From Hygrocybe punicea (Eukaryota; Basidiomycota; Agaricomycetes; Agaricales; Hygrophoraceae), in the NCBI GenBank assembly GCA_963556145.1, contig OY744469.1, forward strand, positions 5,986,767-6,050,766: 64,000 bases of DNA, given 5' to 3'. Positions 10,570-22,256 of this stretch are shown here, one piece after another. Below the pieces are notes generated by a model, which did not search any database, had not been told where the DNA came from, and worked only from the letters and a program-made list of their open reading frames with translations. The translations under genes were made by a program, and so were the position numbers. Within the stretch, counting starts at the first letter, position 1. Every line of letters begins with the position of its first letter.

Positions 10570-12056
10570 ATGAGTGATGACGAATCACATGGAGAACAAG
10601 GTGCAATGATCTCACCACTACATTGGCTCATCATCCACTGACAAAGTGTTTTGCAGGAGACAGACACAACCCAAGCCTGAGCCCTCTAAAAATCGGTGGC
10701 TTTTGTGTTCTGAGGAGGAGCAAGGCCCAAAGCGTAAATGTGGCTGGCCCCGCAAAAGTGACCAGGCCAGTGGCAACAAGCCTGTCGTTCAAGCTACCTT
10801 CAACATGTCGTATTACATTGAAGTTCCCATGCCACCAGTTTTTCAGCAGGGAAAGTCATGAAAAGGAAACAAACTTGTCCCCCAGGAGCTGTGCAAATTT
10901 GGTCCCTAATTTATCCATCAAGGCACGACTTGGGATCAATTGCACAGTATGGTCGCAACTCTCTTGTCGGTTTCCCAAGAATGACTGGATTATACCTCAT
11001 TGACTTGGCACTGGAGTCAAGCGAAGGCTGGAGGGTCTCCTCTGACTGATGGAAACAGCTTTCAAACCATGATCAAGCAAATCAAAGTATCAAAACTTGG
11101 CTTAGCGGGTATTATCTTGCTCACAGTGGCTCCACCAATGCAGCCTGCTGTGTCCATCCCTGTAAGCAACATTCATATGCATTGGTATATCGGTCATCTG
11201 TTGACATTGCTAAAATCAGCCGTGGGCCAGCACACCAACGCCCAGCTATGACGACAATACTCCGCATACTGTTATATCATATTCAGATACAAAATTATCT
11301 CTTGATGTTCAGCTACAGCCTATCATTGAGAGACTGCAAGAATTATATCCAGTGGGCCTTTGTGAAACACATCCAGAACTACGGTGCTTCCATTTTATGA
11401 AGAATGATTGGCATTTTGAGCTCAACGTGAACCATCTGAATGTATGGGCTCATGCAATAGTGAGTTTAGATTATTTCTTGATAGGAGCCACTCTCACAAT
11501 GGCTTAGTTTCATAACAACACTGACTATGACCGTATTCCGCTTGCTTTGAACTTTTTTCAGGAGAATCAAATGATTGGATACAAAAAGACATCAAAACCA
11601 GTGGCTCCACCAGCACCTGCAGCTCTGCCTTTGCCTGTCACCCAAGTGCCGACATCACTGCCTGCATGGATTCCTCAAAATCCCTATCAACAATTCCCTG
11701 CCATGTATCTGCCTGCATGGGGTTTTCCATTGCCTGGGCTTTTTGGCTTTCCCCCAAATGTGTCTATAATGAATCCATCTCATGGCACATATGCTGGATA
11801 TGGCAATTCATCACAAGACCCTCCATCATCTCCACCACCTTCTCCTCATGATCTCCAGAGTTGTTGTACTGAAGTAGGCCTTGGTGATATTGAGCGTCAT
11901 GGCCTGGAGAATCTGGGATATCAGGTTGGAGCCAAGATTACAGATCTTAATGATGAGACAATCAAAGTGGTGGGCTTCAAGCCCTTGGACTGGCAGCGTG
12001 TTCTCCGAGCTGAGAGTAAGTACAGGAAGTGCATAAAGGCAAGGCATGCTCTTTAA
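10570..12056 (+). CDS. Hypothetical protein with AT-hook-like motif and Pro-rich C-terminus, multi-exon
   Basis: Two 3' exons are clear: 11247-11459 (71 codons, including ELRCFHF and WHFELN) and 11562-12056. They join in phase 0 across an intron with GTGAGT and TTTTTTCAG. The 5' part near 10650-10860 contains KRKCGWPRKS, resembling an AT-hook (KRKRGRPRK type), and a run ending MPPVF; the exact 5' exons are unresolved. The C-terminal exon has a Pro-rich segment (APAALPLPV) and a charged tail. I recall similar proteins as an expanded, function-unknown family in mushroom genomes, possibly transposon-associated. A start at 10570 is a guess. Frameshift decay of the 5' half is possible. Confidence 0.5.
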
Positions 12057-12133
12057 CTTTAATATACTGAATCATCTGCATTTTTTCCCCCTCCAAAACA
12101 TTGTGTATATAATGATAATGACTTCGAGTCCTT

Positions 12134-13200
12134 TTATACATATCCACAGTCTTTAAACCAAGCTTCTGCTTTCTCTGGTGTGATGGCAGCCATGCAAGCT
12201 TCTAATAGTTCAAATTCAGGAAACTCTGCATCTTCAAATCACTGCCAATGGCATTCAAGATATTTTTTGACTTGAATATCAATATCAGTGTGGTGAAAAT
12301 TCTCAAAATGACCAACCACACCTGTATTAAAACTCTCTTCTATTGGATTGAGGTCTGGGGAATACGGTGTGATAAATAACAGCCAACAGCCTGTAATCAG
12401 GTTTAGTATAGATTAAATCCATTTCAATAGACTTACCAGCTGTTTCAACAGCCACCCGAAGAGCCTCGCTCTTGTGTATGCTACAATTATCCATGACTAA
12501 GATACTTTGAGGGCGAGGATAAGGCTGCATTTGAGGTAACTGAATCAGATTGTTAGCATGTATGTTAATGCAGCACTGGCGATAACAGACCACATCATCA
12601 ATGACAAAATCAAACAACACACCACTATCTACAGAGCCAGGAATGACATGAATGGCTATGTAGCCTTGCAGCGACAATGCAGGGAGAATACTCCACCGAT
12701 CACCATGTTCAAATGGTGCCTCCTCGATAGCTCATTCCCCAGCTGGTGCACATCCATATTTTCGATGGAATGTCTGCCCATCCTTGCTGGATTCATCGAG
12801 AAATACAAATTGTTCTTGAGTAAAATGATGGCGTATGGTCTCGCGCCTGGCTACTCATGCCTCCTCATGCCTCTGAGCCAGATAACACTTTAAAACTTTA
12901 TATGTCAACCCCACATCGATAAGGGTTTTGTGCAGTGCAGAAATCGAAATCGGAATGTCATTGTTGAGGGCAAGCCATTCGGTAATCTCATCCAGATATA
13001 GAGAGGATGTATCGTTGATCAGGCCCTGTATGTCCTCAATTACAGCGGTATTGAGAATACAAACATGTCCCTGATGTATAGGCTGCCATGAATAGCTCCT
13101 GTTTTCTCCAAGTTGTCTTTTCAACGTGCCAGGCTCCATTCTGACATGCCGAGAACCTCTGGGTATAAGTTGTATAATATCTGAGGATTATGCCAAGGTA
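12134..13200 (-). pseudogene. Tc1/mariner-type transposase remnant (DDE_3)
   Basis: Read right to left, the segments are a helix-turn-helix-like part (13139-12855, ISISALHKTLIDVGLTYK), then FLDESSKD with the first catalytic Asp (near 12800), SILVMDNCSIHK with the second Asp (about 12500), and SPDLNPIEES with the third acidic residue (about 12335). The tail ends with the typical ITPEKAEAWF motif and a stop at 12134-12136. The motifs lie in different frames, with at least one in-frame stop (after HWQ), so the gene is dead although all three catalytic acids survive. The N-terminal DNA-binding region is mostly missing. Divergence from known copies cannot be judged here. Confidence 0.8.
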
Positions 13201-13597
13201 AGCCTCAAGTATGTGTGATGTATTATATTATCATTATTTTTAAGTACTACAGCTGCAATATTGAAGCTGATAAGCTTAATTTCTTTAACATTTTAGCTTT
13301 AAGTGATACAAATGCACAGTATTACAGACAATTTGCTGCTAAAGGAACCTTTGTTCATGCTATATAACTACAAGGCATAAAATAAAGGCCTTGATACTGA
13401 ATAAAAATGTAATCTAGCCCTATGATCATGTTGCAGCAGGTGCTGCTAGCCCTAGGACCCCAAGGACCCTTAGCTAGCTTTCCCTTTCCTGTTTGTAGCT
13501 TAGTCAGCAATCTTAGGGTTTTCCCCAGCTTCCCCCTTCCTGCCGTGGCTCCCCTTGAGCCTTTCCCTCTGAGGTCCGGAGATCCCCTCTCCAATGT
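13201..13597. other. AT-rich then pyrimidine-rich spacer
   Basis: No gene seen. Bases 13440-13597 are pyrimidine-rich (CTAGCCCTAGGACCCC, CTTTCCCTTTCC) and adjoin the GGTTCAG-rich repeat. Confidence 0.3.
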
Positions 13598-13770
13598 ACA
13601 GGTTTGGTTCAGGGTTCAGATCAGGGTGAACCTGAACTGAACCTGTTTGAACCTGAACTTAAGGTTTAGTTCAAGGTTCAGCATATTGACTGAACTGAAC
13701 CTTAGGTTTGGTTCTAGGTTCAGATTTTTTTGGCCTAAACTGGACCGAACTGAACCTGTCCATCACTAAT
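13598..13770. repeat. GGTTCAG/CTGAACC-rich repeat, possible decayed hAT-like MITE
   Basis: Dense GGTTCAG and CTGAACC units occur in both orientations, ending at the right in TGTCCATCACTA (inverted: TAGTGATGGACA), similar to the TAGTGATGCC end of the 6945-8090 element. The left end (TCCAATGTACAGGTTTGG) matches poorly and I see no 8-bp duplication, so it is probably degenerate. Confidence 0.4.
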
Positions 13771-14404
13771 AGTTTGAATAAGATGATATTCAACAGGTTG
13801 ACTGTTTCATTGTTTCAATACCAGTAGCAGTACTCATGGCTATTTCTGCCAAGTCAGTCTTTACCTCTACATACATATTTTTTCAATCATCTCCATCACT
13901 CCTGGTTCTTGGGGTCTGTGACCCCAACCTGACAATCAAATGTGATGTTACCATCACCAAAGTCATGGCCAAGGTCGAATTTATTTGATGAAGCATGTTT
14001 CACAGGTGTGTAAGAGCTGACACAGGAGACGGATGAGGATTTTTTGCCATCAAATAATATTGAGATATCCACTCAAATATTGAAATTCTTTTTGTTGTTA
14101 TTGTAAGTCCAAAAATGTTGTAAAAAAAGTAAAGTTATCCAAATGCAGTATTCACAACTAAGGTTGACCACGGGTCTATTACAGGTTTTAGATCCAATCA
14201 CCATACCCATACCCATCAACACCCTACCCTTCAAGGGTTGACATACAGACCGGACCACTTACATACATGGTGATCAAACAAAACCTAAGGTGTTTCCCAA
14301 CACCACAGGTATAGTATCATGTGGCTTGTAATAGCCTTTGTTGTACATACAAATGGAGTAATACAAGGGTCACAGGCACCCGTTTGAGATCTTAAGTGAG
14401 ATGA
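13771..14404. other. AT-rich spacer, nothing recognised
   Basis: No gene, RNA or strong repeat was seen. Short ACCCAT runs occur near 14200. It forms the 3' flank of the hAT remnant. Confidence 0.3.
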
Positions 14405-16110
14405 TCAAACCTCCATGGACTCATCTGCCTCAACCTTCTTATTCTTCTTCTTTCTCACAACTGATATGATATCTTCCATCACAATCAAGTCATTATGCGA
14501 CCATGATCCAAGACCAAGGCAAGCACGAATAGTGCTCAGCGTCATTCAATTGCGGGTAAACAAAAGGATGTGGCAGCCTTGTGAGAACACACGCTCAACA
14601 GCCGTTGACATAGCTAGAGATTATCAGTATTACATACACTTAGATATTGTTCAGAAAACATACCTGGAATACTTAAGTAGTCCAGTGCCATCCTCGAAAG
14701 TGTTGGATACATGGCTGCATGCTGAGTCCACCACTGCAAAGGATCCTTGACGTTCTTGAAAGGTGAGCGCATATATTCAGCAAGTTCATGAGTCCGAGAT
14801 AAGATGATCTTCGTGTTGACCGATATGTTTGCAAAGCTCTTGGAATCGCTGCCATCACCGCTAACCTGAACAAAGTCATGTCAGTATGATTGACTTGGAG
14901 ATCTGCACAAATACTCACCATCCCATCACTCTCCAGCTTCTGGATCTCCTGCTTGATAGCGTATATGCCAACGAATGTCTCATGCACTAAGCTCTCTGCC
15001 TGCTTGATCCACTCCAGTTCCCATTCGTGTTGCTTGAAGTATTCCAATTTGAGGCCTGGATGAAGCACTGCAAGTGCATCAGTTTTGAGTAGGATGACCA
15101 CCAGGCAATGTACCCATGGCAATCTGATAAACAGCAGAGAAATTGGTGAGCGAGTAGTAACAATCCATCTTCTTCCGTGCTAATCTGAGAGTGGCAATGA
15201 TAGCGAGGTGGAGTGTCTTCTTTGCATGAGATGTAAGTGGGGCAACAATCTGGTCCATTGCTGAAATAATGGATGCAATAGATGCAGATCTGTTAGAAAA
15301 AAAAGGGTTGCCTTGTATTGCTTTAAAGAAGTTAGTGTAGCATGAATACCAAAAAAATGAGCATGCCTCAAGAATGCTGACAAGATCACCAATGATCTGC
15401 CAATCCTCTGTGTCCAACTCATAGCACCATAACTTCAGTTTCTTGTCTGCTGTAACCTGGTCGATTGGTTTGCAATAAGCAAGAGTGAATGCCATCATAT
15501 CATATGTAGAGTTCCACCAGGTCACGACATCGCAGGGCATCAGCTTGACCTTGAGCTTGTTTGCTTCGCAGGCAAGGCGCCAGGCCAGAAGAGTTATTGT
15601 TGTGGAATATATGATGGAAAACAAGAGCTTGTGCAACTGAGAAGCCAGGGGAACATGGAAGAGTGTGAGAGATGAACAGTGAATGAGAGGCAATAAGTGA
15701 CTTGCCTTAGTGACAGTCTTGTGGACAATGGCTGTTGTCGATAACAAATCCATTCGCTCTTGTTCATTAAGCTCTTGCATCTCATCACACTCATCCTCAG
15801 CATCACCAAAGCCTTCCAAATCACCATCACCATCCAACACCTCATCCTCGTCATCAGCTTCATCATCCGAGTCCTCATTTGCGACTACATGTGGTTCTGG
15901 CTCTCTGAATCATCTTGAAGATCTTCAAGATCAGATGACTTTGCTGAAAGTACTGGGTTGGACAGCACAAGGAGGGCCTTACCTGAGAGTTGAAGGGTGT
16001 GATTGAAGCATTGGGCACTGTTTTCTTCCTTGAAGGAGTTGTCAAGAGATGCTAAAGTACTCTACTGCTTATCATTTGCTGAAGCATTGTCTGCGTTAAC
16101 AGCCAATAAC
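14405..16110 (-). pseudogene. hAT-family transposase remnant 1, cut by LINE insertion
   Basis: From right to left the segments contain NADNASAND and CFNHTLQLSGKALL (typical hAT core motifs near 16000-16095), an acidic stretch, VVTWWNSTYDM and TADKKLKLW (about 15400-15560), ARKKMDCYYSLT, LHPGLKLEYFKQHEW (about 15060), and the C-terminal dimerisation block YPTLSRMALDYLSIP then TAVERVFSQG (about 14690 and 14600). It ends with KKKNKK and a stop at 14405. An in-frame stop follows LLFTRN, and several frame changes may be introns or lesions. The N-terminal zinc finger and catalytic start are absent: the gene ends abruptly at 16110, where the LINE tail begins. Confidence 0.85.
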
Positions 16111-16134
16111 TTTTATTTTATTTTATTTTATTTT
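16111..16134 (-). repeat. LINE 3' tail, short AAAAT repeats
   Basis: On the plus strand TTTTA is repeated about four times followed by T-rich sequence; on the minus strand this is an AAAAT-type tail ending the LINE, consistent with target-primed integration. Confidence 0.7.
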
Positions 16135-16619
16135 TTCAATTTTTATTGTCCCCCAGGGCTAGACCCTATGTCGGACATTACATGTAAGGCTTTGTGTAGC
16201 AATAAGGATAGTCATGAGAGTGTTTGACTATATATTGGTATGGGCTTGTGAATGCAGCCACGACGGAATAAGTCCCCCGGGGCCCCAGCATATCCTATGC
16301 TGTTTTAGTCACCTTGCCTGCGAGGGGGCCTCATGGGTGCTGTTTGTGGGTTTGGGTACGGTTGGTCTGGACCAGATAAGTGCTTGGCTGCTGAGGCAGA
16401 CATGCACGAGGGGATAAGGCCACAGGGGGAGAGGGGATTTCAAGTGGTTGTGAGTTGAGTTGTCGTGTTGCTGGTGTATGTGCGTTGGTGTGGGTGTGGG
16501 TGGAGGTGGAGGTAGTGGGGTGTATGTGTTCGGGACGAAGGGCGGCGGAATCTCGACGTGTGCAAGCGGGTGTGTGTGTGTATGGTTTGGTGGTGGCACT
16601 GTACTATAGGGGTGGTTAG

Positions 16620-17663
16620 CTATGTGTGGTGTGGGTGATGAAGGTCACTGAATAATTCTTTTAATCTGCCTGTGCGCCGCACGTATTTGATTAATTCCGA
16701 GATTCCTTTTGGGTTGTTGAGCAGGTGGGAGATGAAGCTGGCGTTCGTCTGGAGTGTGTTGACGAGCATGTGACGTGGGTCACGGTAGGCTGGGCAGTCG
16801 AAGAGAAAGTGATGGATGGTCTCTGTCACTTCACATTTGGGGCAAACATCGCTGTCCGATCTCTTGATTCTGTGTAGGTATGCATTGAGGGGGAGGTGAG
16901 CGGTGCAGATCTGTGTGATGAGGCTGATCTGAGGATGCATTAGCTTAGATGTTGTTTTTAGGAATTTGGTAATTGGAAAATTTGGGTCTATGCGTGTGAA
17001 GTGTACGTATCGTGGCGAGCGCAGCCAGCTTTTCTTCCATTGTAGTTTGTTTGTCGTATGTTGATTTTAGAGCTGAGATATTGAGTGGTAGAGAGCGTGT
17101 GTGTAGTGATGGTGGTAGGGTTCGTCGTGGGCTGTTGAGCCCTCTCGCTGCCCGCTTGGCTTCAGCGTCAGCCTTCTTGTTTCCGTCGACTTTGTTGTGT
17201 CCTGAAATCCAGTTGATTGATAGAATGAGGAGGTGGTTGGTGTCAGTGAGTCACTGTGCCGCCTTGTGGAAGGTATTTATCATGTGTTGTCCTGATCGGG
17301 TTCTGTGTGAAGTAATGGCCTGGATAGTAGATTGGCAATCTATGTATAGGGAGACGTTACATAGCGCTGATTCATGACTCAGTAGATGCAGAGCTAGGAT
17401 GCCCACTATGTTTTCTGCCTCTATGTTGTGGTGGTCCTCACTGGAGCCTAGGTGGAAGCGTAGTATCTTGGGCTGAGCACGTCCCCATCAGTAGAGTATA
17501 GCTGCCGCTCCGACTCCGCCATCCAGGGTGGAGCCGTCTGAGTAGATCTTTATTTCAGCATTGTCAGAATTGTGTTGCTTGATGGAGTCTTCTCTTGTTC
17601 CTGGGATGTTGGTGTGAAGTGCGAGGCATGAGTTGACGGTTGCTAGGCTAGGGAGGATGGGCT
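16620..17663 (-). pseudogene. LINE RNase H and C-terminal zinc-finger region
   Basis: The RNase H domain shows IYSDGST (first Asp), IEAENIVG (Glu), DCQSTIQAI (Asp) and a late WISGHNKVDGNKKAD motif. Downstream, CPKCEVTETIHHFLFDCPAY (near 16790-16850) is the CCHC-type finger typical of LINE C-termini. The frame ends at 16620. At least two in-frame stops interrupt the RNase H part (after GAAAILY and within the following helix), so the polyprotein is not continuous. Confidence 0.8.
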
Positions 17664-19490
17664 CTATGGTATAGGGTCAATGTTGTAAAGGTGAGTGAGG
17701 ATATGTAAGGGGGATTTGTGTCTGGCAACGAGGTGCTTAGCGCATGTTCTTAACGGATTGTGAAGGGGGTGTGTCGCCAGCAGGGATGCCATTCTAACGA
17801 TCAATCTATGGCAGACTTTATGCATCAGGAGGTTGACTTGGAGGATTCCAGCATGGAGTTCGAGCAGATCATTCAGGGCTGTCCTTAAAGCTCCCGTGAT
17901 GGGGATTAGCGTGGTGCGTTGTAGTCTAGTTAGTTCATGCATTGCCCTTACTGAGCCTCTTCTGTGGTTGCTGTCGGCTGGTTTGTGCATCGGGGTGTAC
18001 CAGACGTCGGTGGCGTAGGTCATCTTTGGTATCGCTACTGCTGTGTAGAGCCATCGCATTAGGTTCTTGGGTATACCCGATTTTGGGCGGGCTAATCTGC
18101 GGAATAGATGGATCCATTTAGTGGTCCTGGCGATTGTATTCTCTCTTTGTTCATGCCAGCGTAAGTGTTGGTCCATGATGTCTCCTAGGAAGCGGTGCAA
18201 TTTGGTGGGCATGATGGTGGTGTTGTTTAGGATTAGGGGGGGTCTGTCCATGTTGTTGCGCTATGTGAAGTTTATTAGGGCAAATTTGGTAGTCTCGAAT
18301 TTAGAGTTGTGGTTCTTCGACCAATCGTAGGCTCCCTCGTGCTTGGTCATGAGGTTCTTGATACGGTCGTTGGTTTCAGTAAAGTCTATACCCTCAACAT
18401 ATATGGCCGCATCGTCTACGAAGGCCACAGCTAATTCTTTTCGACCTGTTGGTATTTCGAGGAGGTCAGCATTGTAGAAGAGATAGATGATCATGGAGAT
18501 GGGGTTGCCCTGGCCTATGCCATTTTCCAGGTGTATCAGGTCCAAAGTGTAGTCGTCAAAGGTGAGCCGCGTGGTTCTGTTGTTCAGTAGGTTGCCGATG
18601 AGTAGGACTAGGGGTTCAGGTACCCTTTGTTTCCACATGTTGTGAAGTAACCGGTCAGTGACAGCGTTTGGGAAGGCGCCTTCAATATCTAAAAATAGTA
18701 TGGCCGCAACTTGTTTGTTTCGCCAGGCGTGCTTTATGCGGTGTGCAAGTATGTGCATGGAGTCTGTGGTGATGCGTCCTGGTTGTCCTCCAAAGTGATG
18801 TGAGGGGAGGAGCTGGTGTTCATCTGCCATGTGGGTGATAGTCTCTGAGATGATGGATGTGAGTAGCTTTGGGAGGGTGTTTAATAGGACTATGGGGCGG
18901 TAGGCCTTAGGTATATCGTATCTTGGCTTGTCCGGTTTTCGGAGGGCGCATGTGGTGGAGAGTTTCCAGTGGTAGATGTTGAGTGTCAGTATGGCATTGA
19001 AGATGGCGTGAATGTGGTCGATTATGAGTTCCGAGGATTCCTTGAGTATGAGGTTCAGTATGCCATCAGGGCCAGGAGCTTTGTGAGGATGGACCTTTGC
19101 GATGTGTTTGGCAATGACGTCTTTGGAAATGATCGCTGTGTAGGGTACGCGTGCTGGGTATGTGTAGTCTGGGGGGACTGTGGAATGTTCAGGTGGGGGC
19201 GGAAAGAAGGATTTAGCTATAGCTAGACTTTTGGCATTGTTTGAGGTAGCATAGGTTTTGCTGCCATCCGGATGGGTGATTTCTACAGTGGGGATGGAGG
19301 TTTTACCCCCGTCTCCTCTTGGGTTGTCACTGATGGGGTTGGAGGCGCATTTGTTGATTGACCATATGTCGTGGTCGCTCGCTTCGTCTAGGAAGGCAGA
19401 CCAGTGTCTTTCTTTTGCCTTGAGTATTTCATCGCCATAGTGGTTGCGTGCTGCCCTGTGTTCATCGTGGCTAGGGTGAGTAGTGTCCAT
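17664..19490 (-). pseudogene. LINE reverse transcriptase
   Basis: An open frame 19490-18261 contains the RT core: PHKAPGPDGI, the fingers, LFLDIEGAFPN (first catalytic Asp), NGIGQGNPIS and AFVDDAAIYV (the F-V-D-D active site). A stop after FALINFT separates it from the thumb/connection segment 18251-17664. The domain length is normal for a LINE RT. Apart from the stops the motifs are intact, so this is a relatively young but inactive copy. Confidence 0.85.
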
Positions 19491-19529
19491 GTGGTGACAG
19501 TGTGAGAGGCGACTTAGCCTGTTTTTTGT

Positions 19530-20510
19530 TCATTTCAATTCGTTCAGCTGGGGAGTCCACCATCGTTTGGAGTGCAGGCACGGGGCAGAGAGGGGGACCA
19601 CTGCTTCAATCGTGGACTGTAGTGTGCGGGTTAGTGTGAGAATAGCTTCGTTGAGTTGTTGTTGAGATAGTATGGGTGTTAGGGGCTGTAGTTGTTTCAG
19701 CTGGGTATCTAGGTGGGCTTGGAAGGCGTTCCAGTCAGCGTTGCAGAAGTTTTGCGAGGGATTTCTGGGTCGTAGTCTGGTTGAAAATGTGATTGAGGTT
19801 TGTATCGGGAGGTGGTCGGTGCCGGTTGGGCGTTGGTCTGGTTTGGTGTCGCAAGTTTGGATGAGGTCGAGAGTCTTGGCCGTACAGAATACGTTGTCAG
19901 TTCTGGTCCAGTTTTTTGTCACCATGGATTCCAGGGTGGGGATGTCTTTAGGTAAAGCCATGACCATGTTGCAGTCTGCCGTTGCTTCTATTAGTATAGT
20001 TGCCTGTGCTAGAGCATTGGTGGTAAAGAGGTGGTGATTGCGTTCTTTGTCCCAGAGGGGGTGGTGTCTGTTGAAGTCACTGCACCATAGCATATGGTCA
20101 GTTTCTAGTGTGTATAGGTCTGCTTCGTTGTTTTGGGCGTAGTTTTGCAGGATGTTTAGAGAGTTGGAGTGGTGGCAGTTGTTATAGATATTGAAGATAC
20201 AGAAGTTACCTGTGGGGCTTTTTATCTTGACGGCGGTGAGGTCGTTAGAGCTGTGTATCTTGATTTGCTCCCAGTTGTTAGTGTCAAGCTTGGAGTTTAC
20301 TAGGATGACTGAGCGGACTGTGGAATTAGATGTGAAGCAGTCAGAGGGGTAGATGACCCTCCAGTTGTGTGTCACTTTAGTGTTACCATAGAAGTCGAAG
20401 TAGGGTTCCTGTAATAAGAGAATGTCGCAGTTAGTGTGAATTAGTGAGTTAATAAGATCCCAGTGTGCTTTGGCGGATTTTTTGAGATTAATTTGCGAGC
20501 CCTTTCAGCA
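19530..20510 (-). pseudogene. LINE AP-type endonuclease, 5' part missing
   Basis: Frame 20375-19530 contains WCSDFNRHHPLWD and GTDHLPI, the Asn- and His-containing motifs of the exonuclease-endonuclease-phosphatase fold used for target nicking. Upstream in the same direction LLLQEPYFDFYG (near 20400) matches the first endonuclease motif. Coding similarity ends near 20510 where a minisatellite begins, so ORF1 and any 5' UTR are absent. Confidence 0.8.
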
Positions 20511-20519
20511 TATCTTTTC

Positions 20520-21310
20520 CATGATACATGGGTCAGCCGAGATGGACAATTCCCACTCCAAGTGGGCTGGCTTATCTCGGCCGACCAATATCTTTCTCCA
20601 GGGCAAATGGCTTGGCCGAGGGTTCCATGTTCGGAGAAGCATGGGTTGGCCAAAGCAGAGGGATATATTGGCTGGCCATGGAACATGGATTGGCCAACCT
20701 GGCTGGGTATCTTGGCTGGCCATGGAACATGGATTGGCCGACCTGGCTGGGTATCTTGGCTGGCCATGGAACATGGATTGGCTGATGGGTCTGGGTATCT
20801 CGGCTGGCCATGGAACATGGATTGGCCAACCAGTCTCGGTATTTCACTTGGCCATGGAACATGGGTTGGCCAAATGGTCTGGGTATTTTGGCTGGCCATG
20901 GGAGATGGATTGGCCAACAGGTCTGGGTATTTAGGCTATGGATTGGCCGATGGTCTGGGTATTTCGGCTGGACATGGAACATGGATTGGCTGACCTCTGT
21001 TCGTTTATTGGCTGGCCATGAGACATGGATTGGCTGACTGTACTGGGTGTAGCCATGGAACATGGGTTGGCAAAAGCTTTGGTCATATGACATGGCCATA
21101 GCACCTGGGTTGGCCAAAGCTCCAGCTACATTGGGATGGCCACAGCTCTAATTACATCAGCTGTCAACATGATATGCATTGGCCAACACTCAGAATACAT
21201 TGGCTGGTCATGGCACATTGGTTGGCTGTTCCTAATGGGTCTCTGGCTGGTTGTGGGTCATGGATTCACCAGTGCCAGAGATATAATGGCCAGCCATGAT
21301 ACGGCTGACC
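20520..21310. repeat. Minisatellite with 44-bp period (GGCTGGCCATGGAACATGG)
   Basis: The core GGCCATGGAACATGGATTGG recurs with ATG positions at 20678, 20722, 20766, 20810, 20854 and 20898, an exact 44-bp period, then more irregularly to about 21310. Because 44 is not a multiple of three and the unit lacks stops, all plus frames and most minus frames stay open and produce repeated WPWNMDWP-type peptides. These are not believed to be genes. The repeat starts where the LINE 5' end stops. Confidence 0.85.
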
Positions 21311-22256
21311 TTGTGACATAGGGTTAGGGTTTACACCGATAAAATGCAATAAATTCCTTCTCAGACATTAACAGCTTAACATTACAACAAGTACTGCTAC
21401 TGTGTCACAAATGCCTCTGAAAGGATAACAAGCAAGACACCAACGCCATTCAGTCTTGATCTCAAAGGAGGAGCTCTTCTCCTTCTTGATCAAGACTGAC
21501 TGACAAAGAAAATACTAACAAAAATTTTGCGAACAAATAACCAAAAATGGATACTGAAATCAACTAAACTAACAATATTACCTGGTCTCAATGTCACTAA
21601 AGGGAGGCTTAAAAGTAATAGTGAGACTTACCTGGTCAACTTTCAATGATGCCACCAGGCCCACTACAAGTAGGTTGCCCGGCAAGGAAATCAGGGGGAT
21701 TCACCTGCCCTTTCATTCCTGAAGACCTGTACAGTGACAAGCACTCATTTCTGAGGACCAGACACCAACAGTTGGCACGCAGAGATGCCACAATGTTCAT
21801 TCAAGTTGAACAGATAACTTCAACAAAAGATACTGTCAGTAATGGGGTAATACAAATTAATCACTCATCTGGATGCAAACATACCAAAGAAGATACCTGA
21901 CAGTGAAAAAGAAGAACATACCACAATAATCAAGTAGTCCTGTGAAGTGAACAGATGTCAGCAACAAAGCCTGAGGAAATCACCTACCAGTTAAGACTAT
22001 GACACTACAGAATCTCTGGTTGTTGCCCGGTACAATAACCAAGGATCCTGTAGTGTCATCAAAAGTGGTAGTGGTGGTTGTGAGGTAAGGAGAAAATCTC
22101 AACCGTGTTTGATGGGCTTGTACTTATTTGTTCATGTGACTTAACATGTTTGTTGATCACATGTCACAAAGTGTGATGTCACGTTGGGCCGTCCAAACGT
22201 TACATCACACTTGTGACATGTCACGTCTCATCAATCATGTGACCTGTCGCGTTGCA
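21311..22256. other. Non-coding region with three short hairpins
   Basis: No gene seen. Short inverted repeats: 21451-21498 (arms CAGTCTTGATC and GATCAAGACTG), 21999-22059 (arms ATGACACTACAG and CTGTAGTGTCAT with inner pairing) and 22159-22221 (arms ACATGTCACAA and TTGTGACATGT, extending inward about 29 bp). They could be solo MITE remnants or transcription-independent palindromes. Confidence 0.5.

Larger units (their letters stand above)
16111..20510 (-). mobile_element. Non-LTR retrotransposon (Tad-like LINE), 5'-truncated
   Basis: On the minus strand the order is endonuclease, reverse transcriptase, RNase H and a C-terminal Cys-rich finger, then a 3' region ending in a short (AAAAT)n tail (16111-16134 as seen on the plus strand). 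The domain order with RNase H resembles the Tad/I-type clades found in fungi. The 5' end stops near 20510, inside or just before the endonuclease start, and no ORF1 is present. The 3' end sits in the hAT remnant 14405-16110. I found no duplicated target site at the far side. Scattered stops make the copy inactive. Confidence 0.85.

Noticed and set aside
20441..21117. Proteins with repeated GWPWNMDWP motifs
   Set aside because: 44-bp minisatellite with non-triplet period; no start context or introns.
20520..21310. CRISPR-like array
   Set aside because: Regularly spaced repeat but contiguous 44-bp units without unique spacers; eukaryotic context.
21318..21333. Interstitial telomere repeat (TAGGGTTAGGGTTT)
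   Set aside because: Only two TTAGGG-like units, too few to distinguish from chance.
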